A stretch of DNA of 27,810 nucleotides from Brumimicrobium sp051745635 (GTDB lineage Bacteria; Bacteroidota; Bacteroidia; Flavobacteriales_D; Crocinitomicaceae): NCBI GenBank assembly GCA_051745635.1, contig JBNJEH010000042.1, forward strand, positions 1-27,810, in the 5' to 3' direction. The translations under genes were made by a program, and so were the position numbers. A model generated the notes under the pieces. It saw nothing but the letters and a program-made list of their open reading frames with translations, was not told where the DNA came from and searched no databases. Of this stretch, positions 1 through 8,576 are shown in pieces. Each line of letters opens with the position of its first letter. The first letter of the stretch is position 1.

Positions 1-389
1 AGAACCTCTGGCTCATAATTGTCCGATTAGGGTAAATTTAAAGGATGAAAGTAAATTAGAATATTAACCAAAACGGTCAACCCTATTTAGGGAAGTACAA
101 TCATCTAACATCTATTGTCTAATCATCTAACATCTATTGTCTAATCATCTAACATCTAAATCTTTTATTAAGCATTCATTATTGTTTTCGACTTACATTG
201 GTAATCCTAAAAGTTTATTTCTTCTTCTGTGAAGTCCTATATCCGATCAGTACCACGGTTATTTTCACGACCGCTCTAAGATGTGATGAAAACACTGAAA
301 AAATGGGATTTCGCTAAAAGAGGATAAAACCGCATCTTGAGCTTTATCGATTTACCCCACCAATCAGCACAATGAGCGCCTCCTTATAC
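1..389. other. Non-coding left edge
   Basis: No convincing gene lies here. A reading frame on the plus strand is open from base 2 to a TAA at 65-67 (about 21 residues). It could be the 3' end of a gene that starts outside the window and converges on bshA, but it is too short to recognise. The rest is AT-rich and holds the tandem repeat at 99-158. I saw no tRNA-like structure and no hairpin followed by a T run, so the end of the bshA transcript is not marked by an obvious terminator. Confidence 0.6.
99..158. repeat. 22-bp tandem repeat, about 2.7 copies
   Basis: Two perfect 22-base units (99-120 and 121-142) begin AATCATCTAACATC and are followed by a 16-base partial third copy (143-158). The array is non-coding and lies downstream of bshA. 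Short intergenic arrays of this kind are common in Bacteroidota genomes. No function is evident. Confidence 0.9.
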
Positions 390-1547
390 TCATTCCTCTT
401 TTAAATTTGCCGTTTTCATTCGAGTTACCGTATTGATATAGAGGTTTTCGTAGAGCGGTAGTATTTTAGTGATACAAAATTGCTGCGCTTGCTCTTTGGC
501 CTGCTTCTTAAATTGCTTTAGAACTTTTTCGTCCGACAACAGCTTTTTGGTGTTCGCTGCCATATCTTGTACATCTCCTACTTCTGACAAATAACCAGAA
601 AAGCCGTGTTTATTGACTTCGGGAATTCCCCCCGTGTTCGAAGAGATGACAGGAACACCTACGGCCATGGCCTCCAGGGCAGCTAAACCAAAACTTTCTG
701 TTTCCGAAGGAAGTAAAAACAAATCCGATACTTTCATCAGTTCGGCAGCATCGCGAATTTTACCGACCATCATCACGCGGTCACAGGTTCCTAACTCGCG
801 GCACAAGCGCTCGACATTGTAGCGTTCGGGACCGTCGCCAATGAGCAATAACCGCGCATTGGTGGTTTTATTGACTTCATGAAAAACATGTACCACATCT
901 TCCACCCGCTTCACTTTGCGGAAATTCGAAACGTGAACGAGAATTTTTTCTTCATCCCTGGCATATTTTCTTCGTTTTTCAAAATCAATGGCAGTTGAAT
1001 CCTCCTCAGTTATATTGTGGATAAAATTTGGAATGACCTCAATCGACCTTTTCGTGTCAAAATGAGCGTACGTATCCCGCTTGAGGCTTTCCGATACCGC
1101 AGTCACTGCATTCGATTGATTCAAACAAAATGTAATGACCGGTTCAAATGATTTGTCCCGTCCGACCAGCGTAATATCCGTGCCGTGCAACGTGGTAATA
1201 AATGGAATTTCCACACCTCTGGAATGCAGAATTTGCTGTGCCATAAAAGCTGCGGAGGCATGGGGAATCGCATAGTGCACGTGGAGCAAATCGAGGCCTT
1301 CATGTTCAACCACATCAACCATTTTGCTGGCGAGTTCCGTCTCGTACGGTTGAAATTCAAAAAGGGGATAGTTACTCACTACTACCTCATGATAAAAAAT
1401 ATTATCCCGGAATGAACCCAGTCTAACGGGCTGGGAATAGGTGATGAAATGTATTTCGTGCCCCTTTTCTGCAAGGGCTTTCCCCAATTCCGTCGCCACT
1501 ACTCCACTTCCCCCAAAAGTGGGGTATAAAACGATTCCTATTTTCAT
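390..1547 (-). CDS. bshA: N-acetyl-alpha-D-glucosaminyl L-malate synthase BshA
   Basis: This is a GT4-family glycosyltransferase of the first step of bacillithiol synthesis, joining GlcNAc from UDP-GlcNAc to L-malate in the cytoplasm. The N-terminus has the family signature KIGIVLYPTFGGSGVVATE (glycine-rich nucleotide-sugar loop). The C-terminal half has the GT4 EX7E region (ETESFGLAALEAMAVG) followed by PVISSNTGGIPE. At about 385 residues it has the normal family length. I start it at the second Met (1547) because BshA proteins begin MKIGIV; an in-frame ATG five codons upstream (1562) is possible. It lies 35 bases or more downstream of the GH3/serine-hydrolase gene on the same strand and is probably co-transcribed with it. 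Seeing bshA implies that the organism uses bacillithiol as its low-molecular-weight thiol; bshB and bshC are not in the window. Confidence 0.93.
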   Translation of the reverse strand: MKIGIVLYPTFGGSGVVATELGKALAEKGHEIHFITYSQPVRLGSFRDNIFYHEVVVSNYPLFEFQPYETELASKMVDVVEHEGLDLLHVHYAIPHASAAFMAQQILHSRGVEIPFITTLHGTDITLVGRDKSFEPVITFCLNQSNAVTAVSESLKRDTYAHFDTKRSIEVIPNFIHNITEEDSTAIDFEKRRKYARDEEKILVHVSNFRKVKRVEDVVHVFHEVNKTTNARLLLIGDGPERYNVERLCRELGTCDRVMMVGKIRDAAELMKVSDLFLLPSETESFGLAALEAMAVGVPVISSNTGGIPEVNKHGFSGYLSEVGDVQDMAANTKKLLSDEKVLKQFKKQAKEQAQQFCITKILPLYENLYINTVTRMKTANLKEE

Positions 1548-1597
1548 ATTAGTTGTTGTCATTGCATTCCAATTAACTTTTTAACACCTATCAGACA

Positions 1598-4558
1598 TCA
1601 CTTGTTCTCGTTCCTTACGGGAAAAAGCTTGTAAATTTCTTTTTGTATATCAGTCCGGATATCCATTTTCACCAGTTTCCAGTTATCTCCTTTCGGATAT
1701 ACGCGGTTGGATAAAAATACGTAATTCACTCCATTTGCAGGGTCAGCCCAGGCCTGCGTACCCGTGAACCCCGAATGCCCGAACGATTCAAGTGATACCA
1801 ATTCACACGTCGGTCCTCCCTGTAAATCTCTTACCGGTTTGTCAAATCCTGCCCCTCTTCTGTTGTCGGGACAAAATTGACAGGAGGTGTACGATTCGAT
1901 CACTTCAGCTGGTATATACTCCCGCCGTCCGTAGGTTCCTTGATTTAAAAACAACTGCATCATTTTTGCCAAATCTGCGGCATTCGAAAAAACACCGGCG
2001 TGCCCTCCCACACCATCGGTCATTGCTGCTCCCATATCGTGGACATAGCCGTGCACCAATTGGTGTCGAAAATAATTGTCGCGCTCCGTCGGTGCAATGC
2101 GCTGGATGGAAAATTCTTCTAAGGGATGATACCGCATCGTGCGTAAGCCCATTGGCTCGTAAAAGGTCGAATGAACAAATTTTTCCATGGGCAAAGCCGA
2201 TTGTTGTTCCACAATTCGCTTGACGAAATAGTAGCCCAAATCGGAATAGCGATAGTCCCCCCGGGGCTTCAGTCGCGTGGAAAGAATGCGGTCATAAATG
2301 GTTTCTTCATAATCGTCCCGAATAAATAAACCCTGCGCTACCTGTGTTTTCATGCTGTCATTCGGTATCCTCGAATAATATTTTTCACTGGGAAGTCCAT
2401 CTGTGAGTGTTTTCGTATAAAAAGGTATCCATGGCGATAAACCGGCTTGATGCGCCATCATATCCTTCAGTAAAATACGTTCGTAAGCGGTGCCGCGCGT
2501 AATTTCCAGATAATCCCGCAGCCGCGCATCCAGTGAAAATTGACCTTTTCCCTGCAGATGCATCAGGCTCGCTGTAGATGCCGCAATTTTTGTGACCGAA
2601 GCTAAATCGTATAAGGTATTATTTTCGATCGCTCGCAGCGAATCATAAGTCTGATGTCCAAACGATTTTTCATAGATTAATTTTCCATCTTTGGCAATAA
2701 CGATCTGACAACCGGGATAAGCTTTTTCTCTAATTCCGTGCTCAGCAATAGAATCAATAGCTCTAAAATCGGACTTGCGCAATCCAAACTCCATGGGAAC
2801 TGTGTACTTCATTCGCGATGCAGCGGGTGTTGCTGCATAAAATCCTTCCTGAAAAACTTCGTTCAACGTGACGGGAAGTGGAGTCTTAGACTGAAAACCG
2901 CCAAAAAGCAATTGCGCCACCCGATCTAATGTCTCCAATTCCTGTTCGTAGGTTAAAATTACGGCATCGGCTTTCGCGAATACTTCCCAGTCTCTCGCAA
3001 TAAACGGATGTCCGTAAAAAGTGACGTAACTATTCACCGCAGCAGGTATATTTTCGAGCACTTTCCGCCATGCCACAGGATAAGGCTGAATGGTTGTCGT
3101 CAGCGAACGAATGGGAAAAATATTGATAAAAATATTGTCGTAAGTATTTGCATAATTTTCCATGTAGCGGAGGACTTCTTCTGCTGAATATGCATGGACG
3201 TATTTTGCATGGCTGTATTCTTCCAGTCGGTCCCGGAAAGCACCGGCATCGTTCCCCAAATTGATCACTAAATTACTTTCGAGTGCGTCTTTGACGGGCA
3301 AAACACTATCATTTTTCAATACTGTTATCGCCTTTTCGTAAGTAGCCGTTTCGATATAAGACAGCTCCTCTGTCGATGGATAAGCAAGTGTATCTTTCCC
3401 TGTAGCGACGTGATATTTCGCCTGTAAAATTTTCAGGCATTTGCGATCGATGGCTTTTTCACTGTATTCGCCTTCATTGACTGCCTGCATGATGCGTTCG
3501 ATCGCTTGTTGCGGATTACCCGGATTGAGCAAAAGGTCATTCCCCGCCGTGTAGGCCAGAAAATCAATGTCGTCGGCGTCAAAATAACGGGTTAACCGCT
3601 CATCCCCGAGATTCCCACTAATGACCAAACCATCAAATTTCAACTCATTTTTTAATGTTTCCTGAATGACCTTCGAAGAAAAACTCACAGGAATGCCTGA
3701 ATCATCCAGTGCCGGCACCTCCATGTTTGCCATCATAACAGCCGAAGCACGACTCAACCGCCCCATGCGAAAAGGCGCCCAGTGCACATTTTGCAACTGT
3801 TCCAGTGACACTTCTGACCGCAACAACTCCTCATCGTTATCACCTTGCTTATCCGGGTGAAACGGGAAATATTTCATTGCACTGAGCACATTGTTTTGCT
3901 GTAGGCCCTGGATAAACGCTCTCGACTGTGTAGCAACGGTCATTGGATCTTCGCCGTAGGTTTCCATTTGCCCGGCTTCATCCATATCAGGAGAACTTAT
4001 ATTAATCGTCGGTCCCAGACAGAAGTTCACGCCGAGTTTGCGCATGTCGTGGCTCATAGCCGTGCTGAGCGTGCGCGACCATTCATCCTCATTCACAGCA
4101 CCTAACGCCAGGGGAAAAGGATATTTCTTCGACCTCCAAATCTGTTTGCTCAGTCCCCAGGTGGCATCCATAGCCATCAAAAGGGGGAATGTGGCATGTT
4201 CCTGAAAACGACGGATGGCATTTTTTGTTTGCTCGTATTCGCCGCGTCCGAGCACCAAACCGCCTACCCGATCATTGATAATCAGCGAGTCAATTTTTTC
4301 AAACGCCTGCTCACCCTTGTACGTCGGGACATGAATAATAAAACTCTGCGCAATTTTATCGCGCAGGCTCATTCCTTTTAATTGTTGATTAGCCCACTCC
4401 ACTTTGGATTTGTAAAAGTCAGCCATCGCCGTTTCTGTTTGTCCAAACGCCACATTACTACTAGTAAAAACGGCAATTAAAAAACAACTGCTCAGGACAT
4501 TATACATTTCTCTCCTCATTCGCATGCGCTTTTGCACCTTTAATCTATTCTTGAACAC
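1598..4558 (-). CDS. GH3-like / serine hydrolase (beta-lactamase family) fusion, exported
   Basis: This 986-residue two-domain envelope protein starts with a basic n-region and a hydrophobic segment (residues about 19-38), ending near AFGQ, which looks like a signal peptide; Met12, Met14 or Met18 could be the true start. Residues about 50-400 follow the GH3 (NagZ-like) N-terminal domain and about 400-580 a GH3 C-terminal domain. Residues about 590-980 are a class C beta-lactamase/esterase domain with SVTK (S654-K657), YSD at 771-773 in the YxN position, and HSG at 928-930. The GH3 half lacks the expected catalytic residues: the nucleophile Asp position reads ISGNL (G315), and the KHFPGHGDT block reads KYFPFHPDK (229-237). 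Known fusions of this type in Bacteroidota are annotated as beta-N-acetylglucosaminidase/serine hydrolase with a presumed peptidoglycan role. Here I infer that only the serine hydrolase is active. Confidence 0.88.
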   Translation of the reverse strand: MFKNRLKVQKRMRMRREMYNVLSSCFLIAVFTSSNVAFGQTETAMADFYKSKVEWANQQLKGMSLRDKIAQSFIIHVPTYKGEQAFEKIDSLIINDRVGGLVLGRGEYEQTKNAIRRFQEHATFPLLMAMDATWGLSKQIWRSKKYPFPLALGAVNEDEWSRTLSTAMSHDMRKLGVNFCLGPTINISSPDMDEAGQMETYGEDPMTVATQSRAFIQGLQQNNVLSAMKYFPFHPDKQGDNDEELLRSEVSLEQLQNVHWAPFRMGRLSRASAVMMANMEVPALDDSGIPVSFSSKVIQETLKNELKFDGLVISGNLGDERLTRYFDADDIDFLAYTAGNDLLLNPGNPQQAIERIMQAVNEGEYSEKAIDRKCLKILQAKYHVATGKDTLAYPSTEELSYIETATYEKAITVLKNDSVLPVKDALESNLVINLGNDAGAFRDRLEEYSHAKYVHAYSAEEVLRYMENYANTYDNIFINIFPIRSLTTTIQPYPVAWRKVLENIPAAVNSYVTFYGHPFIARDWEVFAKADAVILTYEQELETLDRVAQLLFGGFQSKTPLPVTLNEVFQEGFYAATPAASRMKYTVPMEFGLRKSDFRAIDSIAEHGIREKAYPGCQIVIAKDGKLIYEKSFGHQTYDSLRAIENNTLYDLASVTKIAASTASLMHLQGKGQFSLDARLRDYLEITRGTAYERILLKDMMAHQAGLSPWIPFYTKTLTDGLPSEKYYSRIPNDSMKTQVAQGLFIRDDYEETIYDRILSTRLKPRGDYRYSDLGYYFVKRIVEQQSALPMEKFVHSTFYEPMGLRTMRYHPLEEFSIQRIAPTERDNYFRHQLVHGYVHDMGAAMTDGVGGHAGVFSNAADLAKMMQLFLNQGTYGRREYIPAEVIESYTSCQFCPDNRRGAGFDKPVRDLQGGPTCELVSLESFGHSGFTGTQAWADPANGVNYVFLSNRVYPKGDNWKLVKMDIRTDIQKEIYKLFPVRNENK

Positions 4559-4613
4559 TTTTGATTCACTGCCTTTCTGTCACGCTCCTCGCTGTGGAAT
4601 AAAAATTGAGAAG

Positions 4614-4621
4614 CAAATATA
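4614..4621 (-). promoter_or_regulatory. Candidate -7 box for the GH3-bshA transcript
   Basis: Read on the minus strand this is TATATTTG, a full match to the Bacteroidota -7 consensus TAnnTTTG, about 55 bases before the GH3-fusion start codon. No clear TTG -33 element is present at the usual 19-21-base spacing, so support is partial. Confidence 0.4.
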
Positions 4622-4758
4622 AGGAAACGATTAATTTACGTTCCTTTAAAATAATTATTGTTTAAGACTTTTAAATGGACGTGAAATACGCTAATTTTAG
4701 GTATCTTTATCTGTTTGATGAAAAAAGTGAGTGAAATATGTTAGAACGCATCCGGTTC

Positions 4759-5070
4759 ATGAAAGTGAACAGAAATAAACAATTTGAATATACACCGCGC
4801 TATTACAACGAGCGCAGGGAACGCATCGAAAAGATGAAAGCCGCGCACAAAAACAAAAATGAAGGTGACGCGATGCAACGCCGCGAAGCTTTGCGCGATC
4901 GACTTCAGAACACCTGGGCCATGGACAATACAGTGTCCAACCATGCGCGGTCAGCAAACATTCGACTCATCGTCATACTCGTCGCATTGCTGGCAGGCAC
5001 GTACTTCATTCTCGATTATGTCGATATCTTTGCAGCGGAAGTGACAAAAATTCAAGGACCAGAAAAGTAA
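4759..5070 (+). CDS. Small membrane-anchored protein upstream of mutL
   Basis: This protein of about 103 residues has a basic, tyrosine-containing N-terminus (MKVNRNKQFEYTPRYY), a charged helical stretch rich in K/R/E, and one membrane segment near the C-terminus (LIVILVALLAGTYFILDYV). I recall short proteins of this pattern directly before mutL in Flavobacteriia, some of them labelled riboflavin synthase beta subunit without support from the sequence. I start it at 4759 because the family begins with a basic MK(V/R)xxNK motif; an in-frame ATG at 4738 adds seven residues. It ends 5 bases before mutL, so it probably heads this operon. A near-match to the -7 box (TATCTTTA) lies at 4702-4709. 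Its function is unknown. Confidence 0.75.
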   Translation: MKVNRNKQFEYTPRYYNERRERIEKMKAAHKNKNEGDAMQRREALRDRLQNTWAMDNTVSNHARSANIRLIVILVALLAGTYFILDYVDIFAAEVTKIQGPEK

Positions 5071-5075
5071 GATTA

Positions 5076-6890
5076 ATGGGTGAAGTCATTCATTTATTAC
5101 CCGACAATATAGCGAATCAAATTGCCGCAGGAGAGGTCATTCAACGACCGGCTTCAGTAGTAAAAGAGCTGATTGAGAACGCCGTAGATGCCGGGTCATC
5201 ACACATTGAACTCCACATTAAGGATGCGGGTAAGACATCAATACAGGTTATTGACGACGGTCGCGGAATGACAGAAAGTGACGCGCGCATGTCCTTTGAA
5301 CGCCACGCCACGAGCAAACTGCAGTCTGCCGACGACCTCTTCAAACTTTCCACAAAAGGATTTCGGGGTGAAGCTCTGGCCTCCATTGCAGCGATTGCGC
5401 ACGTCGAGCTGGAAACGGTATTCGAATCAGCGGATATTGGTACACAAATCAAGATGGCCGGGAGCAAGCTGGAAGCACTCGAACCGGTTGCGCGATCAAA
5501 AGGAACTGCTATCACAGTGAAAAACCTGTTTTTTAATGTGCCTGCACGCCGAAATTTTTTAAAATCGGATCAGGTAGAGACCAGACACATTGTTGAGGAA
5601 TTTAATCGCATTGCACTGACGCATCCGGAAATCGCTTTTAAGTTCTCCCACAACGGTAATGTACTCCAGGATTTACTCAGCGCCAAACTCAGAAAACGCA
5701 TTGTCGACCTCTTCGGGATCAATTTCAATAAAAAACTCGTTCCCATTGAAGAAAAAACCGACATTGTCAGCATCAAAGGATTTATCGGAAAACCCGAATT
5801 CGTCCGCAAAAAGCGCGGGGAACAGTATTTTTTTGTCAACGACCGTTTTTTTAAAAACAGCTATTTGAACCACGCGGTAACGCAGGCGTTTGATAATTTG
5901 ATTCCGCCGAAAACTTTTCCAGCATATTTTATCTATTTTGAAGTGCCGCCCACCTCGCTGGACGTCAACATTCATCCGACCAAAACAGAAGTCAAATTCG
6001 AAGATGAACGCAATATTTACAGTATTCTGCGAAGTACGATAAAGCTGGCACTCGGAAAATACAATATTGCTCCAAGTATCGATTTCGAGCACGAACCGCA
6101 GTTTGACCTTCCGCGCGAGGAACGGCAAAAACCCGTACAACCGCCATCGATTCAGGTCGATCCGGATTACAATCCTTTTCAAAAAGAACGAGCACCGATG
6201 CCACCTTCCGGCAATTCTTCTGCATCGAGTGCCATGCAACCCAACCGCGAAGATTGGGAAAATTATTACGAAATCACAGAAGAACGGGAAACATCATCAG
6301 CGACGGAACAAAGCGCTCCAGCACCAGAAGATACCGGAGGAAAGAAAATACAAGTCCACAACAAATACGCACTGGTTCAGGTCAAAACAGGTATTATGCT
6401 CATTGATCTCAAACGGGCTAAAGAACGGATATTGTACGACGATTTGATGGAACAGTTTATGCTGACCCCCATTGCTTCGCAACAACTCATGTTTCCTTTT
6501 GAGCACAACATGCAATATGCTGAGAAGTTAGAATGGGAAAACAATAAGACCTCGCTCCAGCGACTGGGATTCAATTGGGAATGGCGCGAAAATACAATTG
6601 TGCTCTCTGGCGCACCCTCATTCCTGGAAGATGAAGATATCGCGCAGTGTCTTGATGCCATTTCAGAAAAGGTCGCACACGAAGAAATTGACAAAGGCGA
6701 ACTGGCGCACGAGTTGATCCGGACATTATCGGAAGCAGCTACCTCGCGAAGGTTGCACCAGCTCCAGCCAGAAGAATTGAACCACATCATCGATCGATTG
6801 TTCCAAAGTGAACAGCATCAATTCTCTCCGAGCGGACGAAGAATTATGAATACAATTGCATTAGAAGAATTAAATAATTATTTGAAATGA
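5076..6890 (+). CDS. mutL: DNA mismatch repair protein MutL
   Basis: This 604-residue mismatch repair protein couples mismatch recognition by MutS to strand removal. The N-terminal GHKL ATPase is clear: ELIENAVDAG (Mg-binding Glu/Asn), DDGRGM, RHATSKL and FRGEALASI, then the transducer domain with VNIHPTKTEVKF near 297-308. A low-complexity linker (about 340-425) leads to the C-terminal dimerisation domain. The usual endonuclease motif DQHxAHERxxYE reads DLKRAKERILYD (444-455), losing Gln and both His positions. The CPHGRP-equivalent near the C-terminus reads SPSGRR. The protein may therefore lack nicking activity, as E. coli MutL does. Its stop overlaps the next start by 4 bases (ATGA), which suggests translational coupling to the first rhomboid. 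Confidence 0.96.
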   Translation: MGEVIHLLPDNIANQIAAGEVIQRPASVVKELIENAVDAGSSHIELHIKDAGKTSIQVIDDGRGMTESDARMSFERHATSKLQSADDLFKLSTKGFRGEALASIAAIAHVELETVFESADIGTQIKMAGSKLEALEPVARSKGTAITVKNLFFNVPARRNFLKSDQVETRHIVEEFNRIALTHPEIAFKFSHNGNVLQDLLSAKLRKRIVDLFGINFNKKLVPIEEKTDIVSIKGFIGKPEFVRKKRGEQYFFVNDRFFKNSYLNHAVTQAFDNLIPPKTFPAYFIYFEVPPTSLDVNIHPTKTEVKFEDERNIYSILRSTIKLALGKYNIAPSIDFEHEPQFDLPREERQKPVQPPSIQVDPDYNPFQKERAPMPPSGNSSASSAMQPNREDWENYYEITEERETSSATEQSAPAPEDTGGKKIQVHNKYALVQVKTGIMLIDLKRAKERILYDDLMEQFMLTPIASQQLMFPFEHNMQYAEKLEWENNKTSLQRLGFNWEWRENTIVLSGAPSFLEDEDIAQCLDAISEKVAHEEIDKGELAHELIRTLSEAATSRRLHQLQPEELNHIIDRLFQSEQHQFSPSGRRIMNTIALEELNNYLK

Positions 6891-7651
6891 ATGGTATTTT
6901 AGGAAATATGCCCCCGGTGGTCAAGAACTTGCTATTACTCAACGTAATCATGTTCATCGTCTCCTGGCTCGGTCAGGCACAGGGCATTCCCATGATTCAG
7001 TTACTGGGAGGGTACGTCTTCAATTCACCGTATTTTGAGCCCTACCAGTTGGTGACTCATTTCTTCATGCATGCGGGGCTGTTCCACATATTCTTTAATA
7101 TGTTCGCACTTGTCATTTTCGGTTCAGCGCTGGAACAGGTCTGGGGACCAAAGCGTTTCTTTATTTTTTACGTAGCGACGGCTGTGGGCGCATTTTTATT
7201 GCACCAAATCATCGGTTACATAGAAGTTAAGAATATAGAAGAACAACTCTACGCTGCCGGGTACAATGACCTCTACAAGTTGCAGGATCAAATTGCTGCG
7301 CTGAAAAATGGTGAAATCAGTTCATTCGCGCCACCCGTTTCAGGAACAAATCACCTCATCGAACAATATATGGCGGGCATATCGGTACCTGTAGTCGGTG
7401 CCTCGGGAGCGGTTTACGGCGTTTTAGTAGGGTTTGGTTACCTGTTTCCGAATACGCAACTCATGCTTCTTTTTCCACCCATCCCCATCAAGGCGAAATG
7501 GCTCGTCATTATTATGGTAGGGATTGCATTATTTAACTCTATTCAACGGAATCCGGGTGACAACATTGCCCACCTGGCGCACCTCGGTGGTGCAATCGTA
7601 GGATTTATCCTCGTTTTCATCTGGCAAAAGAACAAACGAAAATTTTATTAA
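6887..7651 (+). CDS. Rhomboid family intramembrane serine protease (first copy)
   Basis: This 254-residue polytopic membrane protease cleaves substrates inside the bilayer. The catalytic serine is in GASGAVYG (S173) and the catalytic histidine is in AHLAHLGG (H232 probably, with H229 preceding). The HxxxxHIFFNMFAL segment of helix 2 (near 63-75) is also conserved. A hydrophilic insertion of about 50 residues (about 112-163) separates the third membrane helix from the serine helix. The start overlaps the mutL stop by 4 bases and the next rhomboid starts after one base, so the genes are one transcription unit. The substrate is unknown. Confidence 0.93.
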   Translation: MNGILGNMPPVVKNLLLLNVIMFIVSWLGQAQGIPMIQLLGGYVFNSPYFEPYQLVTHFFMHAGLFHIFFNMFALVIFGSALEQVWGPKRFFIFYVATAVGAFLLHQIIGYIEVKNIEEQLYAAGYNDLYKLQDQIAALKNGEISSFAPPVSGTNHLIEQYMAGISVPVVGASGAVYGVLVGFGYLFPNTQLMLLFPPIPIKAKWLVIIMVGIALFNSIQRNPGDNIAHLAHLGGAIVGFILVFIWQKNKRKFY

Positions 7652-7652
7652 A

Positions 7653-8576
7653 ATGAACCGTAGCTTTTCTGATGAAATAAAATACCAGTGGAAATATGGC
7701 GGCATGCACATCAAGCTCATTGGTGTCAATTTAGCCGTCTTTCTCTTTATCGGCTTACTCATTGTATTCGGTCGGTTATCGGTGAGCGGTGAAATGAACC
7801 CGGTAATGCCTATTCTGCATGACATCTTCACGCTGCAGGGAAGCTGGAAAGGGTTTTTGAGTCATCCATGGGGATTAATCACGAGCATTTTTGCGCACTT
7901 TGAGCTGTTTCACTTCTTCTTTAACATGCTCTTTTTGTATTTTATCGCGCGCTTTTTCCTCATGTACTTCTCCAATCAGCGCATGCTGTACACCTACATC
8001 CTCGGAGGAATTGCGGGTGGGTTGTTTCAGATTATCGCCTACGCAATTTTCCCGGCGCTGCAGGGAACAGAAGTTTTTGTAGTCGGCGCTTCGGGTTCCG
8101 TCATGGCAATTTTTATGGCAGCCGCATTTTATCGCCCGATGGCAGAAGTCTATTTATTTGGTGTTTTTAAACTCAAAATGATTTTCATTGCCGGTATTTT
8201 TATACTTATGGACTTACTGCGCATGGGATCTACTGATAACGTGGCACACTTTGCCCATTTGGGAGGCATCGCATTCGGTATTCTCTCGATTCAAAAGATC
8301 CACTCCAAAAATAATATTGTCAACTGGACACAACGCACGGTAGAAAATATTAAGAAAAGTATGCGCGGAGAACCGAAAATGCGCGTCCACAAAGGCGGGA
8401 AAAAGAAAGGTCAGAAAAAATACAATACGCGATCAGATGAGGCCTATAATGCCCACAAAAAGGCGACTCAGGAAGAAATCGACGCGATACTCGACAAAAT
8501 TTCAACATCCGGGTACGACAGCCTGACGAAAAAGGAGAAACAGCAGTTGTTTGATCAAAGTAAACGCAATGGCTAA
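7653..8576 (+). CDS. Rhomboid family intramembrane serine protease (second copy)
   Basis: This 307-residue protein is a diverged paralogue of the preceding gene. Six hydrophobic segments fill residues about 20-215, with HFELFHFFFNMLFL (82-95), the catalytic serine in GASGSVMA (S147) and the histidine in AHFAHLGG (H202). Residues 216-307 form a basic cytosolic tail that ends in a conserved-looking helical block, EEIDAILDKISTSGYDSL. I recall this tail on Bacteroidota rhomboids of the second-copy type. The long insertion present in the first copy is absent here, so the two probably have different substrates. It overlaps the downstream EEP gene by 8 bases. Confidence 0.93.
   Translation: MNRSFSDEIKYQWKYGGMHIKLIGVNLAVFLFIGLLIVFGRLSVSGEMNPVMPILHDIFTLQGSWKGFLSHPWGLITSIFAHFELFHFFFNMLFLYFIARFFLMYFSNQRMLYTYILGGIAGGLFQIIAYAIFPALQGTEVFVVGASGSVMAIFMAAAFYRPMAEVYLFGVFKLKMIFIAGIFILMDLLRMGSTDNVAHFAHLGGIAFGILSIQKIHSKNNIVNWTQRTVENIKKSMRGEPKMRVHKGGKKKGQKKYNTRSDEAYNAHKKATQEEIDAILDKISTSGYDSLTKKEKQQLFDQSKRNG

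Noticed and set aside
99..158. CRISPR array
   Set aside because: The units are directly adjacent with no unique spacers and no cas genes are nearby.
371..394. Terminator of bshA (AATGAG with CTCATT)
   Set aside because: Weak 6-bp stem with a 12-base loop, overlapping the stop codon, with no T run on the minus strand.
5673..6239. Minus-strand frame of 188 codons inside mutL
   Set aside because: It lies wholly within a strongly supported gene on the other strand and has no recognisable motif.
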